This document shows positions 23,707 to 31,165 of a stretch of 31,165 nt of DNA, in pieces. The DNA comes from Patescibacteria group bacterium (GTDB lineage Bacteria; Patescibacteriota; Minisyncoccia; JAHIHE01). The stretch is taken from positions 1-31,165 of the forward strand of contig JAHILZ010000027.1 of NCBI GenBank assembly GCA_018896765.1. The letters run 5' to 3'. The notes under the pieces are model-generated. The model was not told the DNA's origin and made no database searches. It saw nothing but the letters and a program-made list of their open reading frames with translations. A program made the position numbers and the translations under genes. Each line of letters opens with the position of its first letter. The stretch's first letter is position 1.

Positions 23707-23738
23707 CTTTATAACTTTATAACTTTATAACTTTCAAC
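23707..23738. repeat. Octanucleotide tandem repeat before glmS
   Basis: CTTTATAA three times plus CTTTCAAC, ending 6 bp before the glmS GTG start. A complementary TTATAAAG word lies at the leuS 3' end, so a hairpin across the gap is possible. Confidence 0.8.
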
Positions 23739-23744
23739 TAATTT

Positions 23745-25583
23745 GTGTGCGGAATAATCGGCTATACGGGCCCTCAAAAAACTTTAGAAGTTTTGATTTC
23801 CGGATTGAAAAATCTTGAATACCGCGGCTATGATTCCGCGGGTGTTGCCGTGGCGGTTGGAGGGGGTAAAATTTTTTCTCTTAAAAATAAAGGGAGAATT
23901 TTGGTTTTGGAAAATAATTTAAAAACAAAAGGCGATGTTGCCGAGCAAAAAGCTGGTATTGCCCATACTCGCTGGGCGACTCACGGAGCGCCAAGCGAAA
24001 TAAATTCTCATCCCCACGCGGATTGTATGGGGAAAATTTATGTCGTTCATAATGGCATTATTGAAAATTATCGCGCATTGCGGAAAAAGCTGGAAGCGGA
24101 AGGCCATAAATTTGTTTCAGAAACCGATACGGAAGTTTTATCGCATTTAATTGAGAAATACTATAATGGCGCGCTGGAAGATGCGGTGCGATTGGCGCTC
24201 AAAGAAGTTATCGGAGCTTATGGCATTGCGGTGATTTCAGCGTCTGAGCCGAAAAAAATTGTGGCGGCGCGCTTATCCAGTCCTTTAATTGTCGGCATTG
24301 GCGACAAAGAAGCATTTGTGGCTTCGGATGTTTCGGCGATTATTAATTATACCAGAAAAGTTATTTATCTTGACGATTCTGAAATGGCGGTAGTCGGTCC
24401 GACCAGCTATAAAATTATGGATCTTGATAATAATATAGTTGAAAAACAAATTAAAGAAGTCAGCTGGGAAATAAAGCAGGCGCAAAAAGGCGGGTTTTCG
24501 CATTTTTTACTTAAAGAGATCAATGAAGCGCCGGAAGCGATTAGGAATGCGATTCGCGGCAGAATAAATTTCGAGGACGGTACCGCAAAATTGGGAGGTT
24601 TGGAAATGGTGGAAAAAGATTTGGCGAAGATCGAAAGACTGCTTATTGTGGCTTGCGGTTCGGCGGATTATGCGGCGCGCGTTGGCGAATATATGATCGA
24701 AGAATATGCCGGTATCGCGACAGAATCCGAAGTTGGTTCGGAATTTCGCTATAAAAAACCGATATTAGATAAAAAAACCGCGGTGCTGGCGATAAGCCAG
24801 TCCGGTGAAACCGCGGATACGCTGATGGCGGTAAAAGAAGCCAAGCGCAAGGGCTCGTTTGTTTTCGGTTTGATAAATACGGTCGGATCCAGCATTGCCC
24901 GCGAATGCGGAGTGGGGGTTTATAATCACGCGGGGCTGGAAGTAGCGGTGCCGGCGAGCAAGAGTTTTATTTCTCAGACGGCGATTTTGGCGCTGCTCGC
25001 GGTTTTTTTGGGCCGTCAGCGCGAGATGTCTTTGGTCATGGGCGCTAGAATTTTGAAAGAACTTAATGCCTTGCCCGGTCTTGCCGAACAAGTTTTAAAG
25101 CAAGATGATTTGATCAAAAAAATTGCGGAAAAATACAGCAAGTATAAAAATTTTCTATATCTCGGGAGAAAATATAATTATCCGATCGCTTTGGAAGGCG
25201 CTTTGAAATTAAAAGAAGTGGCGTATTATATTCATGCCGAAGGATATCCGGCCGGCGAGATCAAGCATGGACCGATCGCGATGATTGATGAAAATTTTCC
25301 ATCCGTTGTTATTGCTCCGCAGGACAGCGTTTACGACAAAATGGTCAATGCCATTCAGGAGATCAAAGCTCGCAACGGAAAAGTTATTGCGATTGCCACC
25401 GAAGGCGATAGAGATGTGGAAATTTTAGCGGATGATGTAATTTATATTCCGAAAACTTTGGAAATGCTGACGCCGATTTTGGCAGTGCTTCCATTGTATC
25501 TTTTTGCCGCGCATATGGGGGTGATTACCGATTGCGATATTGACAAGCCGAGGAATTTGGCGAAATCAGTTACCGTAGAATAA
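23745..25583 (+). CDS. glmS: Glutamine-fructose-6-phosphate aminotransferase (GlcN6P synthase)
   Basis: Makes glucosamine-6-phosphate from fructose-6-phosphate and glutamine, the first committed step to UDP-GlcNAc. 612 residues, full length. The GTG start is certain because it places the nucleophile Cys directly after the initiator (MCGIIGYTG). The N-terminal glutaminase domain includes HTRWATHG and the NGIIENY block. Two SIS isomerase domains follow, and the protein ends with the family's LAKSVTVE. No glmS ribozyme is evident in the 48-bp gap, which is occupied by octamer repeats, and no Shine-Dalgarno is seen. Confidence 0.96.
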   Translation: MCGIIGYTGPQKTLEVLISGLKNLEYRGYDSAGVAVAVGGGKIFSLKNKGRILVLENNLKTKGDVAEQKAGIAHTRWATHGAPSEINSHPHADCMGKIYVVHNGIIENYRALRKKLEAEGHKFVSETDTEVLSHLIEKYYNGALEDAVRLALKEVIGAYGIAVISASEPKKIVAARLSSPLIVGIGDKEAFVASDVSAIINYTRKVIYLDDSEMAVVGPTSYKIMDLDNNIVEKQIKEVSWEIKQAQKGGFSHFLLKEINEAPEAIRNAIRGRINFEDGTAKLGGLEMVEKDLAKIERLLIVACGSADYAARVGEYMIEEYAGIATESEVGSEFRYKKPILDKKTAVLAISQSGETADTLMAVKEAKRKGSFVFGLINTVGSSIARECGVGVYNHAGLEVAVPASKSFISQTAILALLAVFLGRQREMSLVMGARILKELNALPGLAEQVLKQDDLIKKIAEKYSKYKNFLYLGRKYNYPIALEGALKLKEVAYYIHAEGYPAGEIKHGPIAMIDENFPSVVIAPQDSVYDKMVNAIQEIKARNGKVIAIATEGDRDVEILADDVIYIPKTLEMLTPILAVLPLYLFAAHMGVITDCDIDKPRNLAKSVTVE

Positions 25584-25603
25584 TTTTTAAGTTAAATTAA
25601 AAT

Positions 25604-26290
25604 ATGAAATTTAGCATAATAATTGCGACACTGAATGAGGAAGCGGGAATAGCAAAAGCGATTAATTCAATTCCAAAAGAAATAAGAAGTCAGGCGGAAA
25701 TAATTGTGTCCGATGTTTCTACGGATTCGACGCCACAAATTGCGGAAAAACTAAGGGCAAGAGTGATTAAAATGAAAGAAAAAGGCAAAGGCCGGCAAAT
25801 GCGGGAAGCCGTTAAGCAAAGCAAGGGAGAAATATTGATATTTATGGATGGAGACGCCACTGATCCGGGAGAATACATTCCGAAGCTTATTAAAAAAATG
25901 GAAGAAACCAACGCCAACATTGCATTGGCTTGCAGAAGCGGAGAAGATTTTAAAGAAGACAATAAAATGGCAAAAAGAGCTTATTGGCTTTATGCCATTT
26001 TCTGTTTGCCTCTTTTTTGGCTGATTGGCATGAAAGTGGCCGACCCCTTGGCGGGCTTTAGAGCAATTAGCAGAAAAGATTGGGATTTATTGGATCTAAA
26101 AAGCGACTATTTTGAAATTGAATCGGAGATGAACGTAAAAGCAATCAAGAAAAATTTTATTATAAGGGAAATACACATTCCTCATATGAAGAGGGCAGAC
26201 GGGATAACTGAAAGCAAGCTTTTTGCCGATCCTGTAATGTGGCTTAAAATAGTATGGACGGTTTTGAAATTTTTTAAAGCAGAAAAATAA
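25604..26290 (+). CDS. GT2 family glycosyltransferase, polyprenyl-phosphate-sugar synthase-like
   Basis: 228 residues. N-terminal FSIIIATLNEEAGIAKAINSI, a nucleotide-binding VSDVSTDSTPQIAEKL, the DGDA metal motif (usually DxD/DAD), and DPLAGFRAISR as in dolichyl/polyprenyl-phosphate mannose or glucose synthases. One possible re-entrant or membrane segment (YAIFCLPLFWLIGMKV). Probably transfers a sugar to a polyprenyl phosphate at the cytosolic membrane face; the sugar is unknown. 20 bp after glmS, likely cotranscribed. Confidence 0.85.
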   Translation: MKFSIIIATLNEEAGIAKAINSIPKEIRSQAEIIVSDVSTDSTPQIAEKLRARVIKMKEKGKGRQMREAVKQSKGEILIFMDGDATDPGEYIPKLIKKMEETNANIALACRSGEDFKEDNKMAKRAYWLYAIFCLPLFWLIGMKVADPLAGFRAISRKDWDLLDLKSDYFEIESEMNVKAIKKNFIIREIHIPHMKRADGITESKLFADPVMWLKIVWTVLKFFKAEK

Positions 26291-26470
26291 AAACACCGAG
26301 GATATTATTATTTTAAATCCATTATTAAAGGGGTATGGACTTTTTGGAAAATTTATTTAAAATGGTATAATGTAGAAGTTGCTGTTATTTTGGCTAATTA
26401 TATTAAACTTTGGAGAACATTAAAAAATCATAATTTATTAATTATGTTTTTTAGAAAGATGTTCTTTTGA
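26291..26470 (+). pseudogene. Possible protein remnant after the GT2 gene
   Basis: Directly after the GT2 stop codon the same frame stays open for 59 codons. It reads KHRGYYYFKSIIKGVWTFWK, then a W/Y/K-rich stretch, and ends with TGA at 26468. There is no usable start near its beginning. Composition looks like a membrane-proximal C-terminus of a glycosyltransferase-type protein. Could be a decayed gene end or chance. Confidence 0.35.
26344..26371 (+). promoter_or_regulatory. Possible promoter for the methyltransferase unit
   Basis: TTGGAA (26344-26349), 16-bp spacer, TGG-TATAAT (TATAAT 26366-26371) with the TGn extension. It lies inside the possible remnant, so it may be coincidental. Confidence 0.4.
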
Positions 26471-26478
26471 AATTATTT

Positions 26479-27129
26479 ATGCCTGTAGATTATAAAAAAA
26501 TATACGATCGTGATTATTTTAACGGCAAAAATTCTTTTTTTTGGAAACTTGGCTATGGCAATTTTTCAAAAATTTATTTTGATAATACATTTAAGCCGAT
26601 TGCGAAATATGATCATGCTATTAAAAATCTTAATATTTTAGATGCAGGGTGCGCTTATGGCCTTATGCTTGAGAGATTTTCTTCCTCTTTTCATAAATTT
26701 GGCATTGATGTTTCCCAATATGCAATAGATATAGCTCAAAAAAGATTACCTGAAGCAAACTTTAAAACAGGAAATATAGAAGAACGCCTTCCGTATGAAG
26801 AAAACTTTTTTGATATAGTTTTAGCGAATGACTTATTAGAGCATCTCGAAAATCCTATGATGGCGTTAAAGAATATTTATCGAGTTTTAAAAAAAGGCGG
26901 GATACTTTATATTACCACGCCTAATTTAAACAACACAAGAAAGATTATTTTAAAATATGCGGATGAGAAGGAGCATCATGTTTCTTTGTTTCTTCATTTG
27001 GACTTAATGGATAACTTACGTAAAATTGGATTTAAAGTTGAAGAACATTGGACATTTGTAAATCTTTTTGTTTATCTTAGATTTAAATCAAATATGGGAA
27101 CAGAATCCGGTTTTATATGCAGGAAATAA
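26479..27129 (+). CDS. Class I SAM-dependent methyltransferase
   Basis: 216 residues. Motif I ILDAGCAYGLMLERF, an acidic strand-2 end (FGIDVSQYAI), motif IV-like FDIVLANDLLEHLENP, and a post-motif KKGGILYITTPN, as in glycan- and lipid-linked Methyltransf_11/23 enzymes. The ATG at 26479 is preferred to the TTG at 26467. Between two GT2 genes, so it probably methylates a sugar or polyprenyl-linked intermediate; target not shown. No Shine-Dalgarno. Confidence 0.85.
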   Translation: MPVDYKKIYDRDYFNGKNSFFWKLGYGNFSKIYFDNTFKPIAKYDHAIKNLNILDAGCAYGLMLERFSSSFHKFGIDVSQYAIDIAQKRLPEANFKTGNIEERLPYEENFFDIVLANDLLEHLENPMMALKNIYRVLKKGGILYITTPNLNNTRKIILKYADEKEHHVSLFLHLDLMDNLRKIGFKVEEHWTFVNLFVYLRFKSNMGTESGFICRK

Positions 27130-27171
27130 AAAAATAGTAAATAAAATAGATATTTTTTAAATGAATTATTT

Positions 27172-27897
27172 ATGACTCTTTCCATAATTATCCCCACAAA
27201 AAACGAAGAGAACTATTTACCCGAACTTCTTAAAAGCATTAGAATGCAAAATTTTCCTGCTTATGATTATGAAATAATCGTTGCGGATAATAATTCGAAA
27301 GATAAAACCAGAGAGATCGCAAAGGAATATAAATGCAGGATCGTAAAAGGCGGGCTTCCGGGAGCGGGAAGAAACTTTGGCGCCAAAGAGTCTAAAGGGG
27401 AAGTACTCCTATTTTTAGATGCTGATACGAGGATTTTAACTAAAAACTTTTTAAAAAATTCGATCAAGGAATTTAAGCGCAGAGGTCTTGTTGTAGCAGT
27501 GCCTGAAGCTTATATAAAAGGGAAAAAAATGGATGAGTTGTTTTTTGAATCTTGGAATTATTTAGTTGAAATTTCGCAGTATCTTATGCCCTATGCGGGA
27601 GGCTGGTGCATATTTGCCTTAAAAGAAATTCATGATAAGATAAAAGGGTTTGATGAAAAGATTGCTTTAGGGGAAGATAGCGACTATGCGCAGAGGTCGT
27701 CAAAAAAAGGAAAATTTAGAATGTTAAGAAGTGTTAAGATTCAGGTATCTCCGCGTCGTTTTAAGAAAGAGGGATATCTGAAAGTGGCTTTTCAGGCGAT
27801 CGGCACTGGCGTCTATTGGGCTATGCTAGGCAAAGACAAAAAAAATAGTTTTAATTATAATTTTGATATATACAATAAAAAAGATGACAAAAAATAA
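27172..27897 (+). CDS. GT2 family glycosyltransferase
   Basis: 241 residues. LSIIIPTKNEENYLPELLKS, VADNNSKDKTREIAKE, the LDADTRI metal motif, and a late GEDSDYAQRSSKKG block that fits the catalytic ED of GT2 enzymes. No clear membrane anchor. The last 14 bp overlap the start of the UMP-kinase-like gene, implying translational coupling. Likely part of the surface-glycan group with the methyltransferase. Confidence 0.87.
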   Translation: MTLSIIIPTKNEENYLPELLKSIRMQNFPAYDYEIIVADNNSKDKTREIAKEYKCRIVKGGLPGAGRNFGAKESKGEVLLFLDADTRILTKNFLKNSIKEFKRRGLVVAVPEAYIKGKKMDELFFESWNYLVEISQYLMPYAGGWCIFALKEIHDKIKGFDEKIALGEDSDYAQRSSKKGKFRMLRSVKIQVSPRRFKKEGYLKVAFQAIGTGVYWAMLGKDKKNSFNYNFDIYNKKDDKK

Positions 27898-28570
27898 AAC
27901 ATTTGTTCTCTCGGTCGGCGGTTCATTGATCGTGCCCGGGGAGGTAGACGTGGAATTTTTAAAAAAATTCCGCGCTTTGGTTTTGAAAAAAATCAAGGAA
28001 GGCGATAAATTTGTGATAATGTGCGGAGGCGGAAAAATCAACAGCAAATACAACGAAGCGGCGCGAAAAATAACCGCGATTTCCGACGCGGATCTTGACT
28101 GGATTGGAATTTACGCCAGCAGGTTTAACGCTCAGTTAATGCGCGCTTTGTTTGGCGATCTGGCGCATCGGGAAATAATCATTGATCCGACAAAAAAAAT
28201 AAAAACCGCGAAACCGATTATTATAGGCGCGGGATATAAGCCCGGATGGTCAACGGATTATGACGCGGTGATGATTGCCAAAGTAAGCGGAGCTAAAACA
28301 GTGATTAATCTTTCTAATATTGATTGCGCTTATACCGATGATCCCAAGACAAATCCGGAAGCAAAACCGATAAAAAATATTAGCTGGAAGGATTTTCGAA
28401 AAATTGTCGGGAATGTGTGGAAGCCGCGAATGAACAAGCCATTTGATCCGATTGCGAGCAAATTGGCGCAAATATGCAAAATTAAGGTGATTATTATGAA
28501 TGGCAGGAATATTGAGAATTTTAAAAATTGTTTGGAAGGGAAAGAGTTTCAAGGAACGGAGATAGAGTAG
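27884..28570 (+). CDS. pyrH: UMP-kinase-like amino-acid-kinase-family protein
   Basis: 228 residues from the ATG at 27884; the frame opens seven codons earlier, but this start gives the family N-terminus TFVLSVGGSLIVPG. Features: GGSL phosphate loop, VIMCGGGKINSKYNEAA, the GWSTDYDAVMIAKVSGAKTV block with the DYDA motif of uridylate kinases, and NLSNIDCAYTDDPKTNPEAK. It resembles the archaeal-type UMP kinase more than the typical bacterial PyrH, a pattern I recall for CPR. It would phosphorylate UMP to UDP, which also supplies UDP-sugars. Overlaps the GT2 gene by 14 bp and is followed by a terminator. Confidence 0.82.
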   Translation: MTKNKTFVLSVGGSLIVPGEVDVEFLKKFRALVLKKIKEGDKFVIMCGGGKINSKYNEAARKITAISDADLDWIGIYASRFNAQLMRALFGDLAHREIIIDPTKKIKTAKPIIIGAGYKPGWSTDYDAVMIAKVSGAKTVINLSNIDCAYTDDPKTNPEAKPIKNISWKDFRKIVGNVWKPRMNKPFDPIASKLAQICKIKVIIMNGRNIENFKNCLEGKEFQGTEIE

Positions 28571-28607
28571 AAATTTTATCGCGCGATTTGATGTTTGTCA
28601 AAATTAA

Positions 28608-28637
28608 AACAAGGTCCGCTTTTGGCCCTGTTTTTTT
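28608..28637. terminator. Bidirectional terminator between the pyrH-like gene and murA
   Basis: ACAAGG-T-CC pairs with GG-C-CCTGT with one bulge and one mismatch. T-rich tails lie on both strands (GTTTTTTT rightward, TTTTAATTTT leftward). It serves two convergent genes. Confidence 0.65.
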
Positions 28638-28640
28638 ATT

Positions 28641-29900
28641 TTAAATTTCCATTCTTGTTATGTCCGCTCCGATATTTTTGAGCCGCTCCTCGATATTTTC
28701 GTATCCGCGGTCAATTTGTTCAATATTGCTTATTACGCTTTCGCCTTGAGCGACCAATGCGGCAATGATCATGGTAGCGCCGGCTCTGAGGTCGAAGCTG
28801 GTAATTTCTGATCCGTAAAGCTGGGTTGGGCCGCTGATCAGCGCGCGATGAGGATCGCAAATTATGGCATTGGCTCCCATTTTATTCAATTCATTAACAT
28901 AGCCGAGGCGGCCTTCATAGAGCGTGTCGTGAATTAAACTTGTGCCTTGGGCTTGCGTGGCGAGAACGCCGAAAGGCGCTTGCAGATCCGAAGGAAGTCC
29001 CGGAAAAATTCGCGCTTCGATTTTGGCGGAAACGAGCATGCTAACGGGATTTATTTTCACATTATCGCCATCAAATTCAAATTTCGCGCCCATTTCGGCA
29101 AGTTTATCGAAAACTAAATCCAAATGATCCCTGATTACATTTTTTATTATAAGTTCGCTTTTGGTGGCAACCGCGGCAATAGCAAAAGTTCCGGCTTCAA
29201 TTAAGTCGGGGATTACAGTGTAAGTTGCGCCGTGAAGTTTTTTAACCCCCTTGATTATTACAGTATTAAAGTTGCCAAATTTTATTTTTGCCCCCATTTT
29301 TTTAAGGAATTTTTGCAAATCCTGGACTTGCGGTTCCAGCGCGGCGATTTTTATTACGGTTATGCCCGGAGCGAGAGAGGCGGCCATCATCAGGTTTTCG
29401 GTGGCGGTCACGGAAAATTCCGGCAGAACGATTTCTTTTCCTTCAAGTTTTTTCGCTTCAAAGCAATAAAAGCCGTTTTCTTTGGTGATTTTCGCGCCGA
29501 GTTTTTCCAGCGCCGTGAAATGCGAGCCGATAGGCCGCGCTCCGATCACGCATCCGCCCGGCTGCGGCATTTTAAATTTTCCGCACCGCGCCAAGAGCGG
29601 GCCTAAAAGCAATATAGACGAGCGCATCCGGCTGACGGCTTTGAAGTCCATTTTTTCCGGATTGACGCGCTCCGCTTTTATGCGGAGCGCATCCGTCTCC
29701 AGCCAAGAAATTTCCACTCCCATGCTTTCCATGATTTCAATCATTCGAAAAACATCGCCAATGCGGGGAACGTTTTTAATAATGCATTCCTTGTTGGTTA
29801 ATAACGTTGCCGCGATTATCGGAGTAGCGGCATTTTTATAGCCCTTTACCGCAATAGCGCCGCTGAGTTTTTTCCCGCCATGAATAATAAATTTTTGCAT
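28641..29900 (-). CDS. murA: UDP-N-acetylglucosamine 1-carboxyvinyltransferase
   Basis: Transfers enolpyruvate from PEP to UDP-GlcNAc, the first committed peptidoglycan step; cytosolic. 419 residues from the chosen start, the normal length. Lys22-Asn23 in KGYKNAATPI, the active-site loop PGGCVIGARP with Cys117 (fosfomycin target), and two inside-out alpha/beta domains. The frame could run to 29981, but the extra 27 residues are translated heptamer repeat (NIQYPISNIQF), so the ATG at 29900 is used. The leader holds a heptamer tract ending at the start codon. Divergent from the YvcK-like gene. Confidence 0.95.
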   Translation of the reverse strand: MQKFIIHGGKKLSGAIAVKGYKNAATPIIAATLLTNKECIIKNVPRIGDVFRMIEIMESMGVEISWLETDALRIKAERVNPEKMDFKAVSRMRSSILLLGPLLARCGKFKMPQPGGCVIGARPIGSHFTALEKLGAKITKENGFYCFEAKKLEGKEIVLPEFSVTATENLMMAASLAPGITVIKIAALEPQVQDLQKFLKKMGAKIKFGNFNTVIIKGVKKLHGATYTVIPDLIEAGTFAIAAVATKSELIIKNVIRDHLDLVFDKLAEMGAKFEFDGDNVKINPVSMLVSAKIEARIFPGLPSDLQAPFGVLATQAQGTSLIHDTLYEGRLGYVNELNKMGANAIICDPHRALISGPTQLYGSEITSFDLRAGATMIIAALVAQGESVISNIEQIDRGYENIEERLKNIGADITRMEI

Positions 29901-29992
29901 AAATTGGATATTGGATATTGGATATTGGATATTTTGGCGAATCTGTCGCAGATGAACAATATCTAATATTTTAATATCCAATATCTCTTGTA
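29901..29992. repeat. Heptanucleotide tract in the murA leader
   Basis: AAATTGG, ATATTGG three times and ATATTTT (29901-29935) directly upstream of the murA start codon. A complementary arm of CTAATAT, TTTAATA, TCCAATA words follows at about 29959-29992, so the leader can fold on itself. Confidence 0.85.
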
Positions 29993-30005
29993 TGTTTATT
30001 AATAA

Positions 30006-30034
30006 ATATTACACTAATCTAAGATTGTTAGCAA
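30006..30034 (-). promoter_or_regulatory. Probable murA promoter
   Basis: Minus-strand TTGCTA (30034-30029), 17-bp spacer, TAATAT (30011-30006). Gives a leader of about 100 nt that includes the heptamer tract. Confidence 0.55.
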
Positions 30035-30046
30035 GAGAAAAACTTT

Positions 30047-30074
30047 TTGACAAATACCATACAGAGTATATTAT
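30047..30074 (+). promoter_or_regulatory. Promoter of the YvcK-like gene
   Basis: TTGACA (30047-30052), 16-bp spacer, TATTAT (30069-30074). An AGAGGG follows, then AUG-Lys-Asn-Tyr-Gly-stop (30089-30106), which overlaps the real start at 30099. Confidence 0.7.
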
Positions 30075-30098
30075 ATAAAGAGGGATTAATGAAAAATT

Positions 30099-31049
30099 AT
30101 GGCTAAAAAGAATATCGTTATAATCGGCGGAGGAACCGCCAGCGCTTGGCTGCTCGGCGGCCTTAAAAGATATATTGATAAATATAACTTAACAGTAGTC
30201 GGTTCTATGGCGGATAATGGGGGGTCAAACGGCAGATTGCAGGAAGGGCTTGGGGTTGCGGGTCTGGGCGCTTTAAGAAAATGTCTTTTGGCTTTAAGCG
30301 AGGCGGATAACGATATAAAAAATACTTTTGCTTATAGGTTTGAAAAAAGTGAATTGGACGGGCATGTGGCCGGAAATATTTTTATGGCCGCTCTCGAAAA
30401 AACTTCCGGAAGCGCCGAAAGCGCGCTGGCAAAGATTCATAAGATATTAAAAGTTAACGGGAAGGTTGTGCCTGCAAGTCTTGACAAAACCACCCTTTTT
30501 GCCGAGTTGGAAAATGGCGAGATCGTAGAGGGTGAAACAAATATTGATATTCCAAAGCATGATGGCAAGATAAAAATCAAAAAGATTTTTTTAAAGCCTG
30601 TTCCTGAAGCCAATTCTGAGGCTATTTTGGAAATCGGCAAGGCAGATTTGATTATTATCGGTCCGGGAGATCTCTATTCCACCGTTTTGCCTAATTTTTT
30701 GGCGCCAAGAATAGCTGAAGCGGCAAAAAAATCAAAATCCAAAAAAATATTTATTGTGAATTCTTTGAATAAATTCGGCGAAACTAATGATTTTTCCGTC
30801 GAGGATTTTGTGGATGAGGCGGAAAAATATTTGGGCGCGCGAATTGATTTTGCAATTTATAATTCGGGGATTTTTCCCGAGAAAAAATTGTCGGAGTATA
30901 AAAAAACTAAGCCGATGGCCGCCGATTTGGTAAAAGCCGGCAAAGATTTGGATAAGAATAAATTTATAGGAAAGAATCTTTTATTAAAAGGAAAGGCGGA
31001 TATGGATGCAGAGAAATTAATAAGAGCGATATTAGATATAGGATTTTAA
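30099..31049 (+). CDS. YvcK/GlmR-like (CofD-family) protein
   Basis: 316 residues. N-terminal IVIIGGGTASAWLLGGLKRY, then SMADNGGSNGRL (family D-D/N-GGSSGRL), GALRKCLLAL, a GHVAGNIFMAAL block (family GNL), and IIIGPGDLYSTVLPNFLAP, which is diagnostic of YvcK. In Bacillus, GlmR/YvcK binds UDP-GlcNAc and stimulates GlmS; the family is needed for cell shape and growth on gluconeogenic carbon. Here it is divergent from murA and 4.5 kb from glmS, which fits control of envelope precursor flow (inference). A mini-frame of five codons overlaps its start. Confidence 0.88.
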   Translation: MAKKNIVIIGGGTASAWLLGGLKRYIDKYNLTVVGSMADNGGSNGRLQEGLGVAGLGALRKCLLALSEADNDIKNTFAYRFEKSELDGHVAGNIFMAALEKTSGSAESALAKIHKILKVNGKVVPASLDKTTLFAELENGEIVEGETNIDIPKHDGKIKIKKIFLKPVPEANSEAILEIGKADLIIIGPGDLYSTVLPNFLAPRIAEAAKKSKSKKIFIVNSLNKFGETNDFSVEDFVDEAEKYLGARIDFAIYNSGIFPEKKLSEYKKTKPMAADLVKAGKDLDKNKFIGKNLLLKGKADMDAEKLIRAILDIGF

Positions 31050-31097
31050 CTTAAAGCGTAAAGATTAAAATGATAAAATATCTTTACAATAATTTTT

Positions 31098-31165
31098 AAT
31101 TTTGAATTCTGAATTTCGAATGAATAACTTAATGACTTAATTTTGAAACATTAAAACATTCAAAA
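31098..31165. repeat. Heptanucleotide tract downstream of the YvcK-like gene
   Basis: AATTTTG, AATTCTG, AATTTCG, AATGAAT and further blocks in a 7-bp phase, running to the window edge. Confidence 0.65.

Noticed and set aside
23697..23744. glmS ribozyme
   Set aside because: The gap is only 48 bp and consists of octamer repeats; none of the ribozyme core is present.
29901..29981. 27-residue N-terminal extension of MurA
   Set aside because: It is translated heptamer repeat, and MQKFIIHGGKKLSG at 29900 matches the normal family start.

Overview
This is an AT-rich, gene-dense window from a small-genome bacterium, most likely a Candidatus Patescibacteria / CPR lineage of the Parcubacteria type. 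The reasons are the compact housekeeping set (tgt, glyS, metG, leuS, glmS, murA, a YvcK-like gene, a UMP-kinase-like gene), the AI-2E permease, pepF and M16 peptidases, two AAA+/DUF4143 ATPases, a stand-alone Cas2/PaaX-like protein, and many dispersed short repeats inside and between genes. UGA ends tgt and other genes, so the UGA=Gly code of Gracilibacteria and Absconditabacteria does not apply. The lineage is inferred from gene content; no rRNA is present.

Layout. 1-3.5 kb: tgt, then two leftward accessory genes (a GNAT-like/coiled-coil/winged-helix protein and a small HTH protein), each with its own promoter and terminator. 3.6-6.5 kb: glyS, an AAA+/DUF4143 ATPase, and a second, diverged copy of the last 31 codons of glyS right after the ATPase stop. 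6.6-14.7 kb: NIF3-like protein, pepF, M16 protease, a 245-bp field of inverted short-word repeats, AI-2E permease, metG, an unannotated 40-residue membrane peptide gene on the minus strand, and tatD. 14.7-20.7 kb: an insertion hot spot. Two truncated 5' ends of a PAP2 phosphatase gene (14735 and 18815) precede the intact PAP2 gene at 20203. Between them lie a Cas2/PaaX-like gene with five copies of a palindromic motif, a 964-residue helical-repeat protein, and a second AAA+/DUF4143 ATPase. 20.8-31 kb: leuS with a structured leader, glmS, two GT2 glycosyltransferases, a methyltransferase, a UMP-kinase-like gene, murA (minus) and a divergent YvcK-like gene.

Functional themes. The core is translation (Tgt, GlyRS, MetRS, LeuRS) and cell-envelope precursor supply: GlmS makes GlcN6P, MurA commits UDP-GlcNAc to peptidoglycan, YvcK/GlmR-type proteins act on this branch in Firmicutes, and PAP2 and the GT2 enzymes probably handle lipid carriers and surface glycans.

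Most notable: (i) the palindrome array around the Cas2/PaaX-like gene, with ATAGA(G/A) exactly 11 nt after the core in all five copies; (ii) accessory cassettes bounded by diverged partial copies of the neighbouring core gene, seen at glyS and twice at PAP2; (iii) heptanucleotide tandem tracts inserted in frame into tgt, metG and leuS (four times), with the same kind of tract at murA and downstream of the YvcK-like gene; (iv) a 17-19 bp direct repeat at 32-33 bp spacing upstream of both ATPases.
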